Source: Loxodes magnus
Taxonomy: Eukaryota > Ciliophora > Karyorelictea > Loxodida > Loxodidae
NCBI GenBank assembly: GCA_946699065.1
Contig: CAMPDV010000128.1
Location: forward strand, 620,001 to 684,000
Reading direction: 5' to 3'
Length of the DNA stretch: 64,000 nucleotides
A program made the translations under genes and the position numbers. Below, piece by piece: positions 45,701 to 56,960 of this stretch; position 1 is the stretch's first letter, and each line of letters starts with the position of its first letter. Below the pieces are notes generated by a model. That model had not been told where the DNA came from, did no database searches, and saw only the letters and a program-made list of their open reading frames with translations.

Positions 45701-45990
45701 AGCAATCCTCCAACTGAAACTGACTTAAACTCTGGTGCCAGGAAGTACCCCATAGATGAAGAACCAGCCAAGAAAAGAGAAGATAAGATCGAAGAGGCAT
45801 CAAGTAGCATTAATGATGAAAGATGCCAGATAACAAAGTCTCTTAGGGTAGCAATCCGATCGCAGCCCTATAGAAGACAAATTGACAAGGGAATGCTGGC
45901 ACTGTGGAAGACTTCAGCAAGAATTTTTTTAACTTTAAAAATCTTTATTAAAGAGCTGCGCATCATTGAGATGATAAGCGCTCTATAATC
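45690..45990 (+). repeat. Repeat R3, copy A, ending in a GCGC hairpin
   Basis: GC-richer than its surroundings. It aligns over ~250 bp with 57755-58045 (copy B, more diverged), including a conserved reading (ERCQI-x2-xLR ... PY-x-R). The right end is AAAGAGCTGCGC, an ATCAT/ATGAT inner stem, then GCGCTCTATAATC. The same flanks enclose a different inner stem at 56915-56955. Either the linker of the LINE ORF2 or an independent short element inserted in it. Confidence 0.6.
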
Positions 45991-45999
45991 TCATTTATT

Positions 46000-46735
46000 T
46001 ATTTAATTAATTTGCAAACTTCACTCTTAATAATTATTTATTTTCTGATCATATTTCAATCACTGTGGATTTTATTTATAATACTATAATATATTGGGAT
46101 AAGATAACTCAAAGGAAATATAAAATAAATAGGTTACAAGATGCAATAGATAGGCAAAAGTATTAAGAATCTTTCCTGCAAACTTATCTAGAATTCTTTT
46201 AGATAGATTAAGATGATTTTGAAGAATATGAATTTTTCAAAAGTAACATCTAAGACAATGCTGATTAAAAATTAAGATTGCAGACTCAAATTATAACAAG
46301 CTTCCTCGAGATCTTACTAAGAAATATATAGAGGCTAAAAGGGCATACTCAGCATATAAGGAAGCTCACATTAAATCTGGAAGAATAAACTAACAAGTAG
46401 CTAATCTTCATGATACAGCAAAACGACTTTGGAAATACTCCAAGTAGAATCTGTGAAAATACAAAAAATAAAGCAAAAAAGAAATATATAGTTTTAATAG
46501 GAGATGCTAAGGAAATATTTTCACATGCTAAGAAAATTATAAATCCTAAAATAAATTCAAATGAACTTTAATTAAGAAATCAAAAATTAATTCATTAATT
46601 CATGGGAGAATCATGCTTTTAACAAGCACTCTAATCTAACTCAATAATAGATAAGTCTTAGTAATTAAAAAATAGATAAAATATAAGATAGTATTTAAGA
46701 ATTTAAAGATTATCCACTCTCATTTTTATACGATT
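46000..46735 (+). mobile_element. Probable ORF2 linker between endonuclease and reverse transcriptase
   Basis: The reading LPRDLTKKYIEAKRAYSAYK and KLINYEEIFSHAKKI-like stretches resemble the basic helical linker upstream of LINE RT domains. Frames change more than once, so it is a degraded part of the element rather than a gene. Confidence 0.4.
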
Positions 46736-48100
46736 TTTATCTTTTTACCATACAAGAAATTATAAAAGAAATTCCGAAATGAATAGCAGCTGGTCCAGAT
46801 GGAATAAAAGGCGAACTTCTGAAATATGGTGGATAATATTTATTAATAATTCTTCATTCTTTTCTGAATAATATGCTAAGACTTGGAAGAATCCCTTAGG
46901 AATTAAATATATCGGTGATAATTCCAATATTTAAAAAAGGAAATAAAGATGATTGGAAAAACTGACTACCTATTTCTCTTATTAATACTATTCTAAAACT
47001 ATATGATAAAGCTTTAACAAAAAGACTATACAATCTTATTTATTAGAGAAATTTGATTCACCCTTCATAAATGGGATTTATGAAAAACAGATAAACAACT
47101 TAATAAATTTGAATAATATAACAAATAATTGATAACTATCGGAAATGTGCTAAAGGTAAGACTAAATTGATAGCAACATTGATAGATGTTGAAAAATGTT
47201 TGACTCAGCAGAAAGGAAATTTTTGTTTGATTAACTTAAGAGAGTTAAACTACTACTTGGAATAATAATAACCTTGGAATCGTTTTACAAAAGCCTTAAT
47301 TCTTCATTATCATAAATGGTAAGAACACCAGAACATTATAATGCAACAATGGGGTTATGTAAGAAAGTTCGCATGGACCAGTTATTACATTGTTGTATTA
47401 TGACATAGTGATTAGATATTCGGAAAGTAAAATACCTAATTTTGGATTCAAATGCCAGGATTCGAGTATTAGCTTCGCTTGCAGAAATGGGCAGATGATC
47501 TGTTTCTTCTTTCCAAATCTGCAAAGTAGATGTAGGAGATAATAAATGAAACATATAAAATTTTTGCATAAACTCACTTAAAGATCAATGTTAGCAAATC
47601 TGAATGCATCTAAATTTTAAAGAAAAATAAGAAAAAATAAAACTTGAATATATGATTAGAAAATTAACCAATTATTTAAAAAAAACAAGTAACATATTTA
47701 GGTAATTCTACATCAGAAGAAAAATTTAATCCTCATTGTAGAGAAGTCACATTAAAATATTTAGCTGCAATGAAAAAATCTTTTTCCAACTAATTTTATC
47801 TAAGAATGTCTCTCCTTGACATTTTAAAACTGTATGCAGACATTTTACACTAGCTAAAGCAGAGTATGGAAGAGAACTAGTACCATGGTGTATTCAAAAA
47901 GGAATAATTGATGTTTTAAATAGAATGGAATCAAGTATGAGAATGGTTTCAATAAAAGCATTTGAAACAGAAATTTCAACTTTTAACGAATCATGATATA
48001 TAGATTTAAACTAGCTACTTTTTAAGTACATTATGGCAATAACATTTTTTAAACTCTATTAAAAATGAAATAATGAAGTGCTTTAAAGATTTATGAATAA
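46736..48100 (+). mobile_element. LINE ORF2 reverse transcriptase, copy 1 (frameshifted)
   Basis: Clear RT motifs: EIPKWIAAGPDGIKGELLK (motif 0/1), VIIPIFKKGNKDDWKNWLPISLIN (motif 2; Trp of NWL is UGA at 46973-46975), SQMGFMKNRQT, LIDVEK then MFDSAERKFLF in another frame (motif A, expected FxDxEKAFDS; one indel lies inside it), and KWADDLFLLSKSAK (motif C, a WADD form of YADD). Thumb-like sequence follows to about 48070 and duplicates 54855-55225. The indel in motif A makes this copy inactive as read. Confidence 0.85.
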
Positions 48101-50042
48101 CATGTCAAGAAAACATACAATTCCAAATAACTCATACATGAAAGAAATCTTCCAATTTATAGTAAAGGACCAAAGAGTAATTGAAAAAACTGGAGGCCTA
48201 TCGCGCTTATAAATATTATCCTCAAAATATGATAAAATAATCACTTATAGAATTTATGGATACATTTATGAGCGTTAGATCATACACCCTTCATAACAAG
48301 GATTTTTAAACAAGAGATAAACATTACATCAAGTTTGAAATTTATAATCAATTATTGACTTACATAAGAGATGAGGAAGAGGAAAACATCTTCTTGCTAC
48401 TCTTATAGATGTAATAAAATGTTGATACCATTAACGGGGATTTGCTATTTGGACATTTACGTAGAATTAGGTTCCCTCTTGCTCTAATAAATTGTCTTGA
48501 ATCATTTTATTCACATACAATCGTTAGATTTTTTTTGGATGGAACATTATTAGAAATTTGAATTATAGCAATGGGGTTTTACTAGGAAGTTCACATGATC
48601 CAGTTCTTACCATTATCTTCTATGACATTGTAATTAGACATTAGGAAAATTTTTTAAAACAACTTGGTTTTAAAATTTGTGAATGTTTATTTATTTCCAA
48701 AGCTTGGGCAGATGACTTGCTATTGCTATCTAATGAAGATAATATGAAACATCTAATTTAAGTCACATGTGATGTATTTGGTTGAGTTAAATTATCTATA
48801 AATGCTGAAAAATTTGAATATATCTGCTTTAGAAATAAGAACATAAAATTTAGACTTCAATATAAAATTAAATAATTAGCAAATTTAAATATCAAAAATG
48901 TCATCTATCTAGGATATGATATTAATGAAAATGAAAACTATAAAGCTCATTGTTAAGAAGTTTCGATAAAGTACAAAAAATGTTTGAGTGGATCAATTTG
49001 AAAGTTATCTAAATTTCAAATTATTACTCCTCAAAACTTTAAATAGGTTTTTCGACATTTATACTACCGAAGGCAGAGTATGGGTCAGAAGTAATTCCTT
49101 GGGCTATATTTCTGGGTATAAAAAAATGATATAATACTAGCTAAAGAAAAGTAGCAAGATGTGCTTTAAAAAGTCCTAATTCAACTTTTAATAATCTTGC
49201 TTTATTGACTTGAATTGGTTATCTTTTGAATACTATATTGCAATAAGGTTCTTCAAATTCTATAAAACTTTACACTGAATCTTAAAGGGATCCCAACTAT
49301 GATGTAGCATTTCTTTTAACAAAACAAAGAACAGTAACCTTAAATATTTCAAGAATTTAAAATAAATGACTTAACATTTTAAAATAGACCCTTAAGATGC
49401 TAGTAGCAGCAAATAATTCTAAAACAAAATTTGAAATAAAATAGAATAAAAGTTTTATTAAGATGCAATAGGAAGCATGAGTGCTATGCCTACTACACGC
49501 ATTTATTTTGAAGATTAAGATAATAACATTGATTAAAAGAATTCTCCAACTTATACTTACACAATATTAGACAAGAAATGATTCGAGAAATAGCATCGAT
49601 TTACAAATTAAGGACCTTTAATTGCAATTTTAGTATGATTTGAAATTAAGACACTATTAAATAAAACACTCTGAAATTTGCATTTGTGGAGAATAAGATG
49701 CCTGATAACATATTTCTCAATGAGAAGCTCTGCAAGATTTAATAGAAGAAATGAAAGATTTCATGCATTAAGATTTACTACAACTTATAACTTACAACCA
49801 AAATTACATTAATCTTAACTTCTTTCTCTAAGATAACTTTAATAAGTTGACTAAAGAATTAAGTAATTTCATTCAAAGTTGTTTCGCAGAAAAAATTAAA
49901 TTTTAGATCAAAATGATGAACAAGTAGAAGAGTTATTGGAACAATTTGGTTAGTGACCAAGCGAAAAAGAAAATGTTTAAGGAAAATTGAATCAAGATTA
50001 TTCAGATGGAAGTTGCAAAACAATTTTTATACCTATATGAAA
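48101..50042 (+). mobile_element. LINE ORF2 reverse transcriptase, copy 2, with C-terminal zinc knuckle
   Basis: A second RT domain restarts inside the motif-2 region: KSNWKNWRPIALINIILKIW, IIHPSQQGFLNKRQTLHQVW, KHLLATLIDV, AWADDLLLLSNEDNMKH. Thumb sequence follows (NVIYLGYDINENENYKAHCQE). The C-terminus contains CICGEQDAWQHISQWEAL, a partial ORF2 zinc knuckle, and ends MFKENW-UGA at about 49990. It is homologous to, but diverged from, copy 1, so two elements or a tandem duplication are joined here. Several frame changes again indicate decay. Confidence 0.8.
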
Positions 50043-50377
50043 TATGATAAAGAACATTAAATTTTAATTAATTAATTAATATTCTTCTAGTGGTATGAAA
50101 GTAAAATATTTTAATTCTCTTGTTTAAAGTTTAACCTTTTTAACAAATCTATGGAATAAATCTTAAGTATTTCCTTAGTGAAGCAAATTATAAATAAGTT
50201 GCTATTAATATTAGTAATTAATTGTAATATTTTAAAATAAGCGTAATAATAAGTTTAATATTTCCAGTTTAGTAATTTTAAAACTAAATAGCAAATATTA
50301 AAGATCAACATTTTAGAAGGAAAATTAGTTTTTATAATGTTTAAATCATAATTTAATATAAGACTTCTAATAAAAAC

Positions 50378-50449
50378 GCCGACTAAGGGACTTGAACCCT
50401 TGACCACCAGCTTAAAAGGCTGGCGCTCTACCGACTGAGCTAAACCGGC
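50378..50449 (-). tRNA. trnK-UUU: tRNA-Lys (UUU)
   Basis: 72-nt cloverleaf on the minus strand. Acceptor stem GCCGGTT/AGTCGGC (with two wobble pairs), D arm GCTC...GAGC with GTCGGTA loop, anticodon stem CCAGC/GCTGG with loop CTTTTAA (anticodon TTT), and T arm AAGGG TTCAAGT CCCTT. No intron. The transcript side ends in GTTTTT, a pol III terminator. The internal A box (TAGCTCAGTCGG) and B box (GGTTCAAGTCC) are intact. The gene sits between LINE debris and repeat R4. Confidence 0.96.
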
Positions 50450-50756
50450 TTATAAACTATTTTTCTGAATGCTTTAAATAATAATTTAAAATGCTACACG
50501 CTCTCTAACTTATATTATCACTTTACTATTTTATATACATAATAATAGCTTAACTGTCACCTTTGAAAATAACTTACTTCTACAATAATTAGTAAAATGA
50601 ACTAGTAAAGCCTAACATAGATACCTAGTTTAAAAAGGATTATATATAGAATATTATATAATATTAAGTACCAAATAGCAATAAATAGATAAAGCATGAT
50701 ATTAATTGAATGTTAGAAAGAATATTAAATTAATTATTTAAAATAGTTAAAAAATA

Positions 50757-51058
50757 ATTGAAAAGATGGTGGGAACTGAGAATGACCTTCGTGACAACAC
50801 TTTCTGGTTTTATGGCTAGGAACAAGTTCCTTTCCTGTCGCTGAGAAAGTCTCTGATCAGAGTCATTTTCTGAAGGGAACGCTGTCTTTGAGATTATCCG
50901 CTCTTGGTAGGGGCTTGAAGCCTGGCTGCTCATAGCGATGGAGCTCCCTAGCAACTGTGCCTGGAGCACAACAGGATATCCCTGTTATTCCATAAAAAGA
51001 GAGCGTCGGGTCGTGCAATCGGAAAGGAGTTTCCGGCCCAAAAACTTTCTTAGTTGAA
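50757..51058. repeat. Dispersed GC-rich repeat R4, copy A
   Basis: About 300 bp, much richer in GC than its surroundings, with a second copy at 61441-61741 (same orientation, roughly 90% identical by eye). It contains local hairpins at the right end (AACAGG/CCTGTT and CGGAAA/TTTCCG). On the minus strand a frame is conserved between copies (RKLLSDCTTRRSLFMEQ, SSIA-x2-SQASSPYQERIISKT, FPSEND, LFLAIKPES), and the one length difference is exactly 3 nt. Both coding and structured-RNA (SINE-like) readings are possible. Confidence 0.75.
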
Positions 51059-51163
51059 ATTAATTAAAATAGTTAAAAAGGCTTTCCTTATTATATATTT
51101 AATTCCATACACTCTTAAGAAATCATTTTTATTTTAAATTAAATTAATTTAAAATAAATATAA

Positions 51164-51220
51164 ATGGCACCCAAGAAGGAAGCTGCACCCACTAAGGGAG
51201 CACCAGCCAAGAAGAAGTGA
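51164..51220 (+). CDS. 18-codon Lys/Ala/Pro-rich micro-ORF
   Basis: ATG at 51164 reads MAPKKEAAPTKGAPAKKK and ends in UGA at 51218-51220. The ORF is GC-rich (codons such as GCA CCC, AAG AAG) in otherwise extremely AT-rich DNA, and the bases before ATG are a long A/T leader. The sequence looks like the N-terminal tail of a chromatin or ribosomal protein (H1/H2B or eS25 type), but nothing recognisable follows in any frame. It could be a genuine microprotein, a first exon, or a truncated retrocopy. Confidence 0.45.
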   Translation: MAPKKEAAPTKGAPAKKK

Positions 51221-53530
51221 TTTTAAGAATAAAGATAAACTCTTAATTTTCTTAATTTCCTTAAAAAAATTAAATTAATAATCTTAAGTTAGTCTTTTTG
51301 TTTGAGTTTGAAAACTAGCATTAGCTATATTATACTAAAGGGTGAAATATAAATGTGAACTGAATTTTATAAATTTCCTATACAAATTTATTAAGATAGA
51401 TATATTAAAAAAAAATTCTATTTATTTTTTAACTAATAAAAATACTTTTAGCGCACTTAGATAATTTATTTAAATTGTATTTAATTTATTTTAGTAGTTA
51501 TTTATTTATTAAATTCATATTTATAAAGAAAATTAAATAAAAATGATTTAAAATTGAAAATCTTTTTATTTAATGTTGTCAATTTTAAAAATTTATGCTT
51601 ATTAATGTTTTACTAATTAAGATAATTCTTTATCAACTAAAAGAGTTTATATTATGCTGCTGTTATTTCAAAAATTATAGTATTTAATTATAACTCTCTT
51701 GCTATTGAATAAGTTAAATCCTGTTTAATATTTTAGAATTTATCATCTATCTTTTAAATTATTTTCTTCCAGTCAACTATTTTTTAACATAATCTTAGTT
51801 GCTTTGTTTTTCATTTTTTATATAAAAAGTATCAAGCTTTCTTTTTTATATTTTAGAACACAAAAAAAGGAATGAAATTCTAAATATCTTAATTGAAGTT
51901 ATCGCAATTTTATAAATGAAGCTTTATTCCTTATTATCTGATTTTTTCATTATTCAACCTAACAATTTTAGCTTAATAACAACCAGATAAATAGAGTCAT
52001 GAGCAATAGTTTAATAACCTTACTAAAGTTATAGAAGAAAAGACAGTATTTTATTTAACAAAGGTAATAATAAGAGAAAATAGTTTAAGCAAATAAATAT
52101 TCTTCCTTTTTACTATCTTTCATTTTGAAAACTTTTAATTTGCGTATATTTTTTAGAAAATGATTAAATTAGAATACTAAGAAGAAAATTGAGCTTATAT
52201 AATATTTATTTAGATTTATTAAACCTTATTTTTCTATTTACCTGTTTCAATAAAAATATTATAGTAGATGACTAAAGAAGATCTTAACTACTTTTTTACC
52301 AATTCGATCTTTAAATCTCTAGAGATTTTATTTATTACTACTTTATTAAGATTTTTATACAAAAGTTAATAAACTTCTCTCTTAATCTTTTTATCTGGTT
52401 ATATCTTAAGTTCAAATATCAAGTTATCTGATTAAATATTTCATTATTTTATTAAATTTCCCTTTGCTTTCTACTTAAGAGTTAAATTGTTTAATGATTT
52501 AGCATTTTTTTAATCTAGTATTCTAGAATAAAGTTTTAGGATTAAAACATTTTACCTTTTAAACCAATCTGGTTGAAAGAAATATTTAAATTAAAAGGTA
52601 TTTGTAGTTATATGCTTTGGAGTATCATAACCTAAAGTCAATATATGAGGTAATTATGCTACCTAACAATTTTTTTAAAAACCTTGCTAAAAAAGAATAA
52701 TTAACTATATTCAAATTTTTCATATAAGTAGTCTTTTAACAGTTAAATTCTAATAAACTAAAAGTGCATAATAATTAGATAGTTGAATTTAATATTCTCA
52801 ATTAAAATTAAAATATTAATTAAAAATATTAGATGAATTTACTAAATTGAATTCATTAGATTTAATAACAAAATAAGCTGCTAAAAGCAATATATTTTTG
52901 ATAATTTATCTTTATTTGAGTATTAAAAGAAAATTAATATAACTTCAATTTTAATTTTATCTAATTAAGATATTTAAAACTTTTTTACCGAATTAAATAC
53001 TTATAAATTTAACTTTGATAAAAAAAATAAAATTTATTTTTAGATTTTGATGCTTGCTTAAACATTTATTGCTTTTTCTTGTATTTCTTATCAAAACTTA
53101 TCTAATAATTCAATTTTTGTTAATTATATCTTTTTTATTTCTGAAAAGTTTAGTTCTATCCAGTGCTATTTTTATTTGGAATAACTTTTGCTCATTGATT
53201 TTCTAAATCTGTTTCTTTTTATAATTTCTTTATTTTGCTTTATTTTCAGAAACTTGGTGTATAATTTCATTTTTATAACTTTTTCCCCGAAAAACGAGAC
53301 TTTGCTTATATATTCTTAAATGGGTCGGATAGTTTTGAGTTTAATGTTAAAAATGATTTTCAAAATGATATTCTCTGATTTTATTCTTAATTCTGTGATA
53401 TCGATTATATTTTTTATTAATGATATAAACTTTTAAGTAAGTTTTTCGACATCCAATTTTTAAGTTTATAAACTGACATTTAAATTTCAAATTTTCATTT
53501 ATATTTATTATTATTAAAATAATTAAGTTT
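51221..53530. other. AT-rich spacer, no gene seen
   Basis: 2.3 kb with long T and A runs. No frame on either strand has a convincing coding bias, and no repeat match within the window was found. Confidence 0.4.
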
Positions 53531-53534
53531 GGCA

Positions 53535-54474
53535 ATTTTCGAGGATTTTCACCTCTTCATGCCGATTCCAGATTGCTCTGGGATTAAAAAAAGGTTTATA
53601 AGTCTCTACTTCTCTCCCACCCATTTTTTGTTGTTGTCTCTAACTATATCTTCAGTTCAGCAAAGGTTTCTTCCTATAAATATTTCCAAGCTAGTTCATG
53701 AATAGTCTCTCTCTAATTTTCCTTTGTTATAGTTGCTTCATTTTCTTTTGCTACGCTTGCTGCTTCCTCTATTTCTCCAATACTTGTTCTTAAAGTTTAG
53801 GAAATATTCACATCTTCTTCATAGGTATTTCTCTGAATTACAGTAGTAGCACTTTTTAACTACTTTGATTGACTTTGCCTTCTTCTTCTTGTCAATTACC
53901 TCTATCAGCATTGGATCACCTCTTTGCTCATTAAGTTTCATTTGCTGTTGCAGCTTCTCTTCTATTTCTCCAAGCTTGTTGCCCAGCTCCGTCTGTTTCT
54001 ATTGCTAATTTTAGGATTAGCAGTTCTGATTCTGTGATATGTTCCAAAATGCACTTAATTCCCTTTCTTAGGACATAAATCTTGACTCGATTTCCTCTTG
54101 CTTGTTCAGATTCTCCATTAGCCTGTCGTCGTCCTTCTTTAGTCTCTTGACCTCTCCCTGGAGGTTTAGTACAACTTGGATGAGCTGTTTCATGCTCATC
54201 TGGTCAGAAGGATTAAATTCCGACACCTCCTGGTGTAAAGCAGACTTTGCATGCTTTCTATGCTTCTCTAGTGAAGTCGGTGTTTCAGTATGCTTGCTTT
54301 TCTGAGCCTTCTTCTGTTCTTCTTGTTAAATTCCAGGTTGTTAAGATGTTAATATTAAGAAAAAGGTTAAAGTTATGAAGAAGACGACATCCAAGAAGTG
54401 GTTTCCTGCTTCCTCTCTTCCTTTTTGGCTTAGGAAGAGGTGGTATAGAAGCTTTTCCTGAACCCTTCAACCAT
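53535..54474 (-). mobile_element. Non-LTR retrotransposon ORF1 (gag-like), GC-richer family
   Basis: Minus strand ATG at 54474 (MVEGFRKSF) is similar to the R2 ORF1 start (MAEGLKKSF). After one frame change near 54340 the protein continues QEEQKKAQKSKHTETPTSLE, a coiled coil (LIQVVLNLQGEVKRLKKDDD, ELGNKLGEIEEKLQQQMKL) and a knuckle-like CYYCNSEKYLWRRC, where the His position is Tyr. The RNA-strand end carries a CCAGAG...TCTGG hairpin, then GAGGTGAAAATCCTC. G+C and codon use differ from the other ORF1 copies, suggesting a separate lineage. Confidence 0.65.
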
Positions 54475-54854
54475 TTTATTTATTCCATTTATATATTTAT
54501 TAAAGTACGTTTAGCTTTAAGAAATCAGATATCAAGACAAATTAGAAATTATTTATTCTGCAAAGATCATTTAAAAATTAAGAAACTTTAATCTTCCTTC
54601 AGTGTTTTGGAAAAAATTGATTTAATTATTACTTTTTCTTTCAGTATTTCAGCTGCTAGAATTTTATGAATTGCTTGACAAAATCTAAGGATTCTAAGAA
54701 GTTAGTTTCTTGCATTTAAGTTAAAATGTCAAATTTGAATAAGCTTAATTTTACATTTTCGAGTCCCAATTACTCCTTTGTAGCATTAATTGAACATATG
54801 TCATTATCTATCCTTAATCTTAAATATAAATTATTTCAAAAGAACAATATCATA

Positions 54855-55890
54855 TTTAGGTGTAATTCTACATCAGAAGAAAAATTTTAATTTCCATTGT
54901 AGAGAAGTCGCGTTCAAGTATTTAGATACAACGAAAAAAGCGGTTTTTTACTAATGAGATATAAGAATGTGTCTCCTTGACATTTTAAAACTGTATGCAG
55001 ACCTTTTACACTAGCAGAACTAGTACCATGGTGTATTCAAAAAGGAATAACTGGAGTTTTGAATATAATTGGGTCAAGCATGAGAATGATTTCAAGAAAA
55101 GTATTTTAAGCAGCAATTTCAAATTTTAACGAATCATGTTATATAGATTTAAACTAGCTACCTTTTAAGCATATTATGGCAATAAAGCTTTTTAAATTCT
55201 TTTATAAAATGAAATAAGAAAGTATTTATTTTCCAAAATCGATAATAGACTCTCTTTTCATTACCAATTGGAAAAAAAGGATTTCAATACTATGAACAAG
55301 TTTATCAATTATCAGATCTCTATAGGATCGATCTTTAGAATTCCTAGATTAGTACAAATTAAAAAATTAACTAAATATATAAGAGATATAATACAAGATT
55401 ATTTCTATAATACAGCTATTCAAAAGTTTAAGAGAATGAAAACAATTAAAATAAATACTGAGCAGTTTAGTAATCTTAACCAATTTCCAGTAATTACTTA
55501 CACTAAGATGAACAAAGAACTAAGACAAGAAATTATAAGTATATATATACTTAGAACCCAATCCTATAATTTTTGAAAAGATCTTTAAGATCGTCAGTAT
55601 CCTATTGATAATCCCTACTGTATGTGTGGAAAATGAGATACATTCGAGCACTTTTTTAAATGTATATATTCTAATATAAGAGATTGACTATCGTAAAAGA
55701 TTGGGAATTATGATTTAAGACGCCTTATATTATATTATCAAGAACCTTTAAACTCATTCCAAAGTTTTATTTGAGATATTTAGATTTATAAATAAAAATA
55801 TTTCACAAGAAACTTATGTCAAGAAAACTAGAATTATTAGATATAAAAAAAGCAAAAAAGGAAGAAACAAAAGTTGAGATAATAACAAGA
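54855..55890 (+). mobile_element. LINE ORF2 3' fragment with C-terminal zinc knuckle
   Basis: 54855-55225 duplicates 47690-48070 at the nucleotide level (RT thumb region) with scattered indels. From 55268 a cleaner frame reads MEKKDFNTMNKFINYQ, EIISIYILRTQSYNFW and IDNPYCMCGKWDTFEHFFKC. The last is the canonical ORF2 C-terminal CxCG...H...C knuckle, better preserved than in the copy at 49690. It is 5' truncated, as expected of incomplete reverse transcription. Confidence 0.75.
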
Positions 55891-55899
55891 GTAATTAAA

Positions 55900-56564
55900 A
55901 ATTGAAGATATCTTGATTATAATTAAAAAACATTTTAAACATTTACTAATATCAATAATTGAAGGAAGTAATTCTTACAGTTATAGATGTCAATAATTAT
56001 TTCAGTTTAAAAATTTTACATATGATGAATTACCTTAGATAATATGAGGGTGCTCAGTTATGATTGAGGTGAGGTTGGAATTAGTGAAGTAACAGTTTAT
56101 GAACTTTGTATTTCGTAAGTTACAAAATTGTAAGTTAGTGTTAGAAAAATTGCAATTGGTGAAAATACTGTCAGATAAATCTGTATTAATTAGATTTAAA
56201 TTATTTAGATAAATTTAGTTGAATTTTAAATTAATGAAATTTAAGAGAGTAATTGCATTAGATTAAGCTTACTAAGCCTTAAAGTTATCTTGATAATTCT
56301 ATAATTTTTACTAACTTTTACTAGTTAAGATAACTAAAACTATATATCATTATTATCTTTCAAAACAGACTTATTCAAAGGATTTTACAACATGAATTAT
56401 AAGTCTATATTCTATTACTCAAGAATTAATAGATTTGATCAAAAATTATGCTATTAAAGTTTATATTTTATAGTTAGAGATGTTTTTTATGCTTATTTAT
56501 TATAATGTTTTACTTTTAGCTAAACTTAATAATATTTTATTAAATATCATATAAAATGGATGTC
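55900..56564. other. Spacer with a Val/Ile-rich periodic reading
   Basis: At 56070-56280 a plus frame reads VGISEVTVYELCISQVTKL and similar, alternating hydrophobic and polar residues with recurring GTAAGTTA-like motifs. Probably chance or a decayed repeat. No gene is called. Confidence 0.25.
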
Positions 56565-56960
56565 GGCAGCGTCAGAAAAACTACTAGGTAATCTGGTGCA
56601 GTGTATACTGCGTTGCGAGTAATCTCGCACTAGATGCCACCACGGGAAGGGTGGATAAGCTCCGTTGAGACATGCCTAAAATACCCCGAGAATTCTCTCT
56701 AGCAGTATGAAAGTTTGACTGACGGGCCTTCTAATTACCGACTTAATAACTAATTCTTATTTGGACCTTATTCAAGAAAACTAAAGCATTTGACTCAAGA
56801 TTTAAGAATAATTTTAATAAGAAGATTCCCCATTTGGAGAAGCTGACTGACTCATTGGACTTCTAGAATTTTAACAAGAAGCATGAGAACATTTTTCTTA
56901 ATATTAATAATGAAAGAGCTGCGCGCCAATGAGGGGCTACGCGCTCTATAATCATTTTGA
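56565..56960 (+). repeat. SINE-like element with serial hairpins and a GCGC end hairpin
   Basis: The first 200 bp are GC-rich and contain three consecutive perfect hairpins: GCAGT-GTAT-ACTGC, TGCGAG-TAAT-CTCGCA and CCACC-ACGGGAAG-GGTGG. About 170 bp of AT-richer sequence follows, then AAAGAGCTGCGC...GCGCTCTATAATC, shared with R3 copy A but with a different inner stem. The structure suggests a transcribed RNA or a ribozyme-like LINE/SINE 5' end; no known family was identified by eye. Confidence 0.55.

Noticed and set aside
50757-51058. tRNA-derived SINE
   Set aside because: A weak B-box-like string exists (GGGTCGTGCAATC) but no A box at the proper distance and no tRNA-like fold, so the origin was left open.
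51164-51220. eS25 or histone H1 gene
   Set aside because: Only the tail-like first 18 residues match in style. No globular domain follows in any frame, so naming it would be unsupported.
56565-56760. HDV-like ribozyme of a retroelement
   Set aside because: Several hairpins but I could not fit the double-pseudoknot core by eye; kept as a structured element only.
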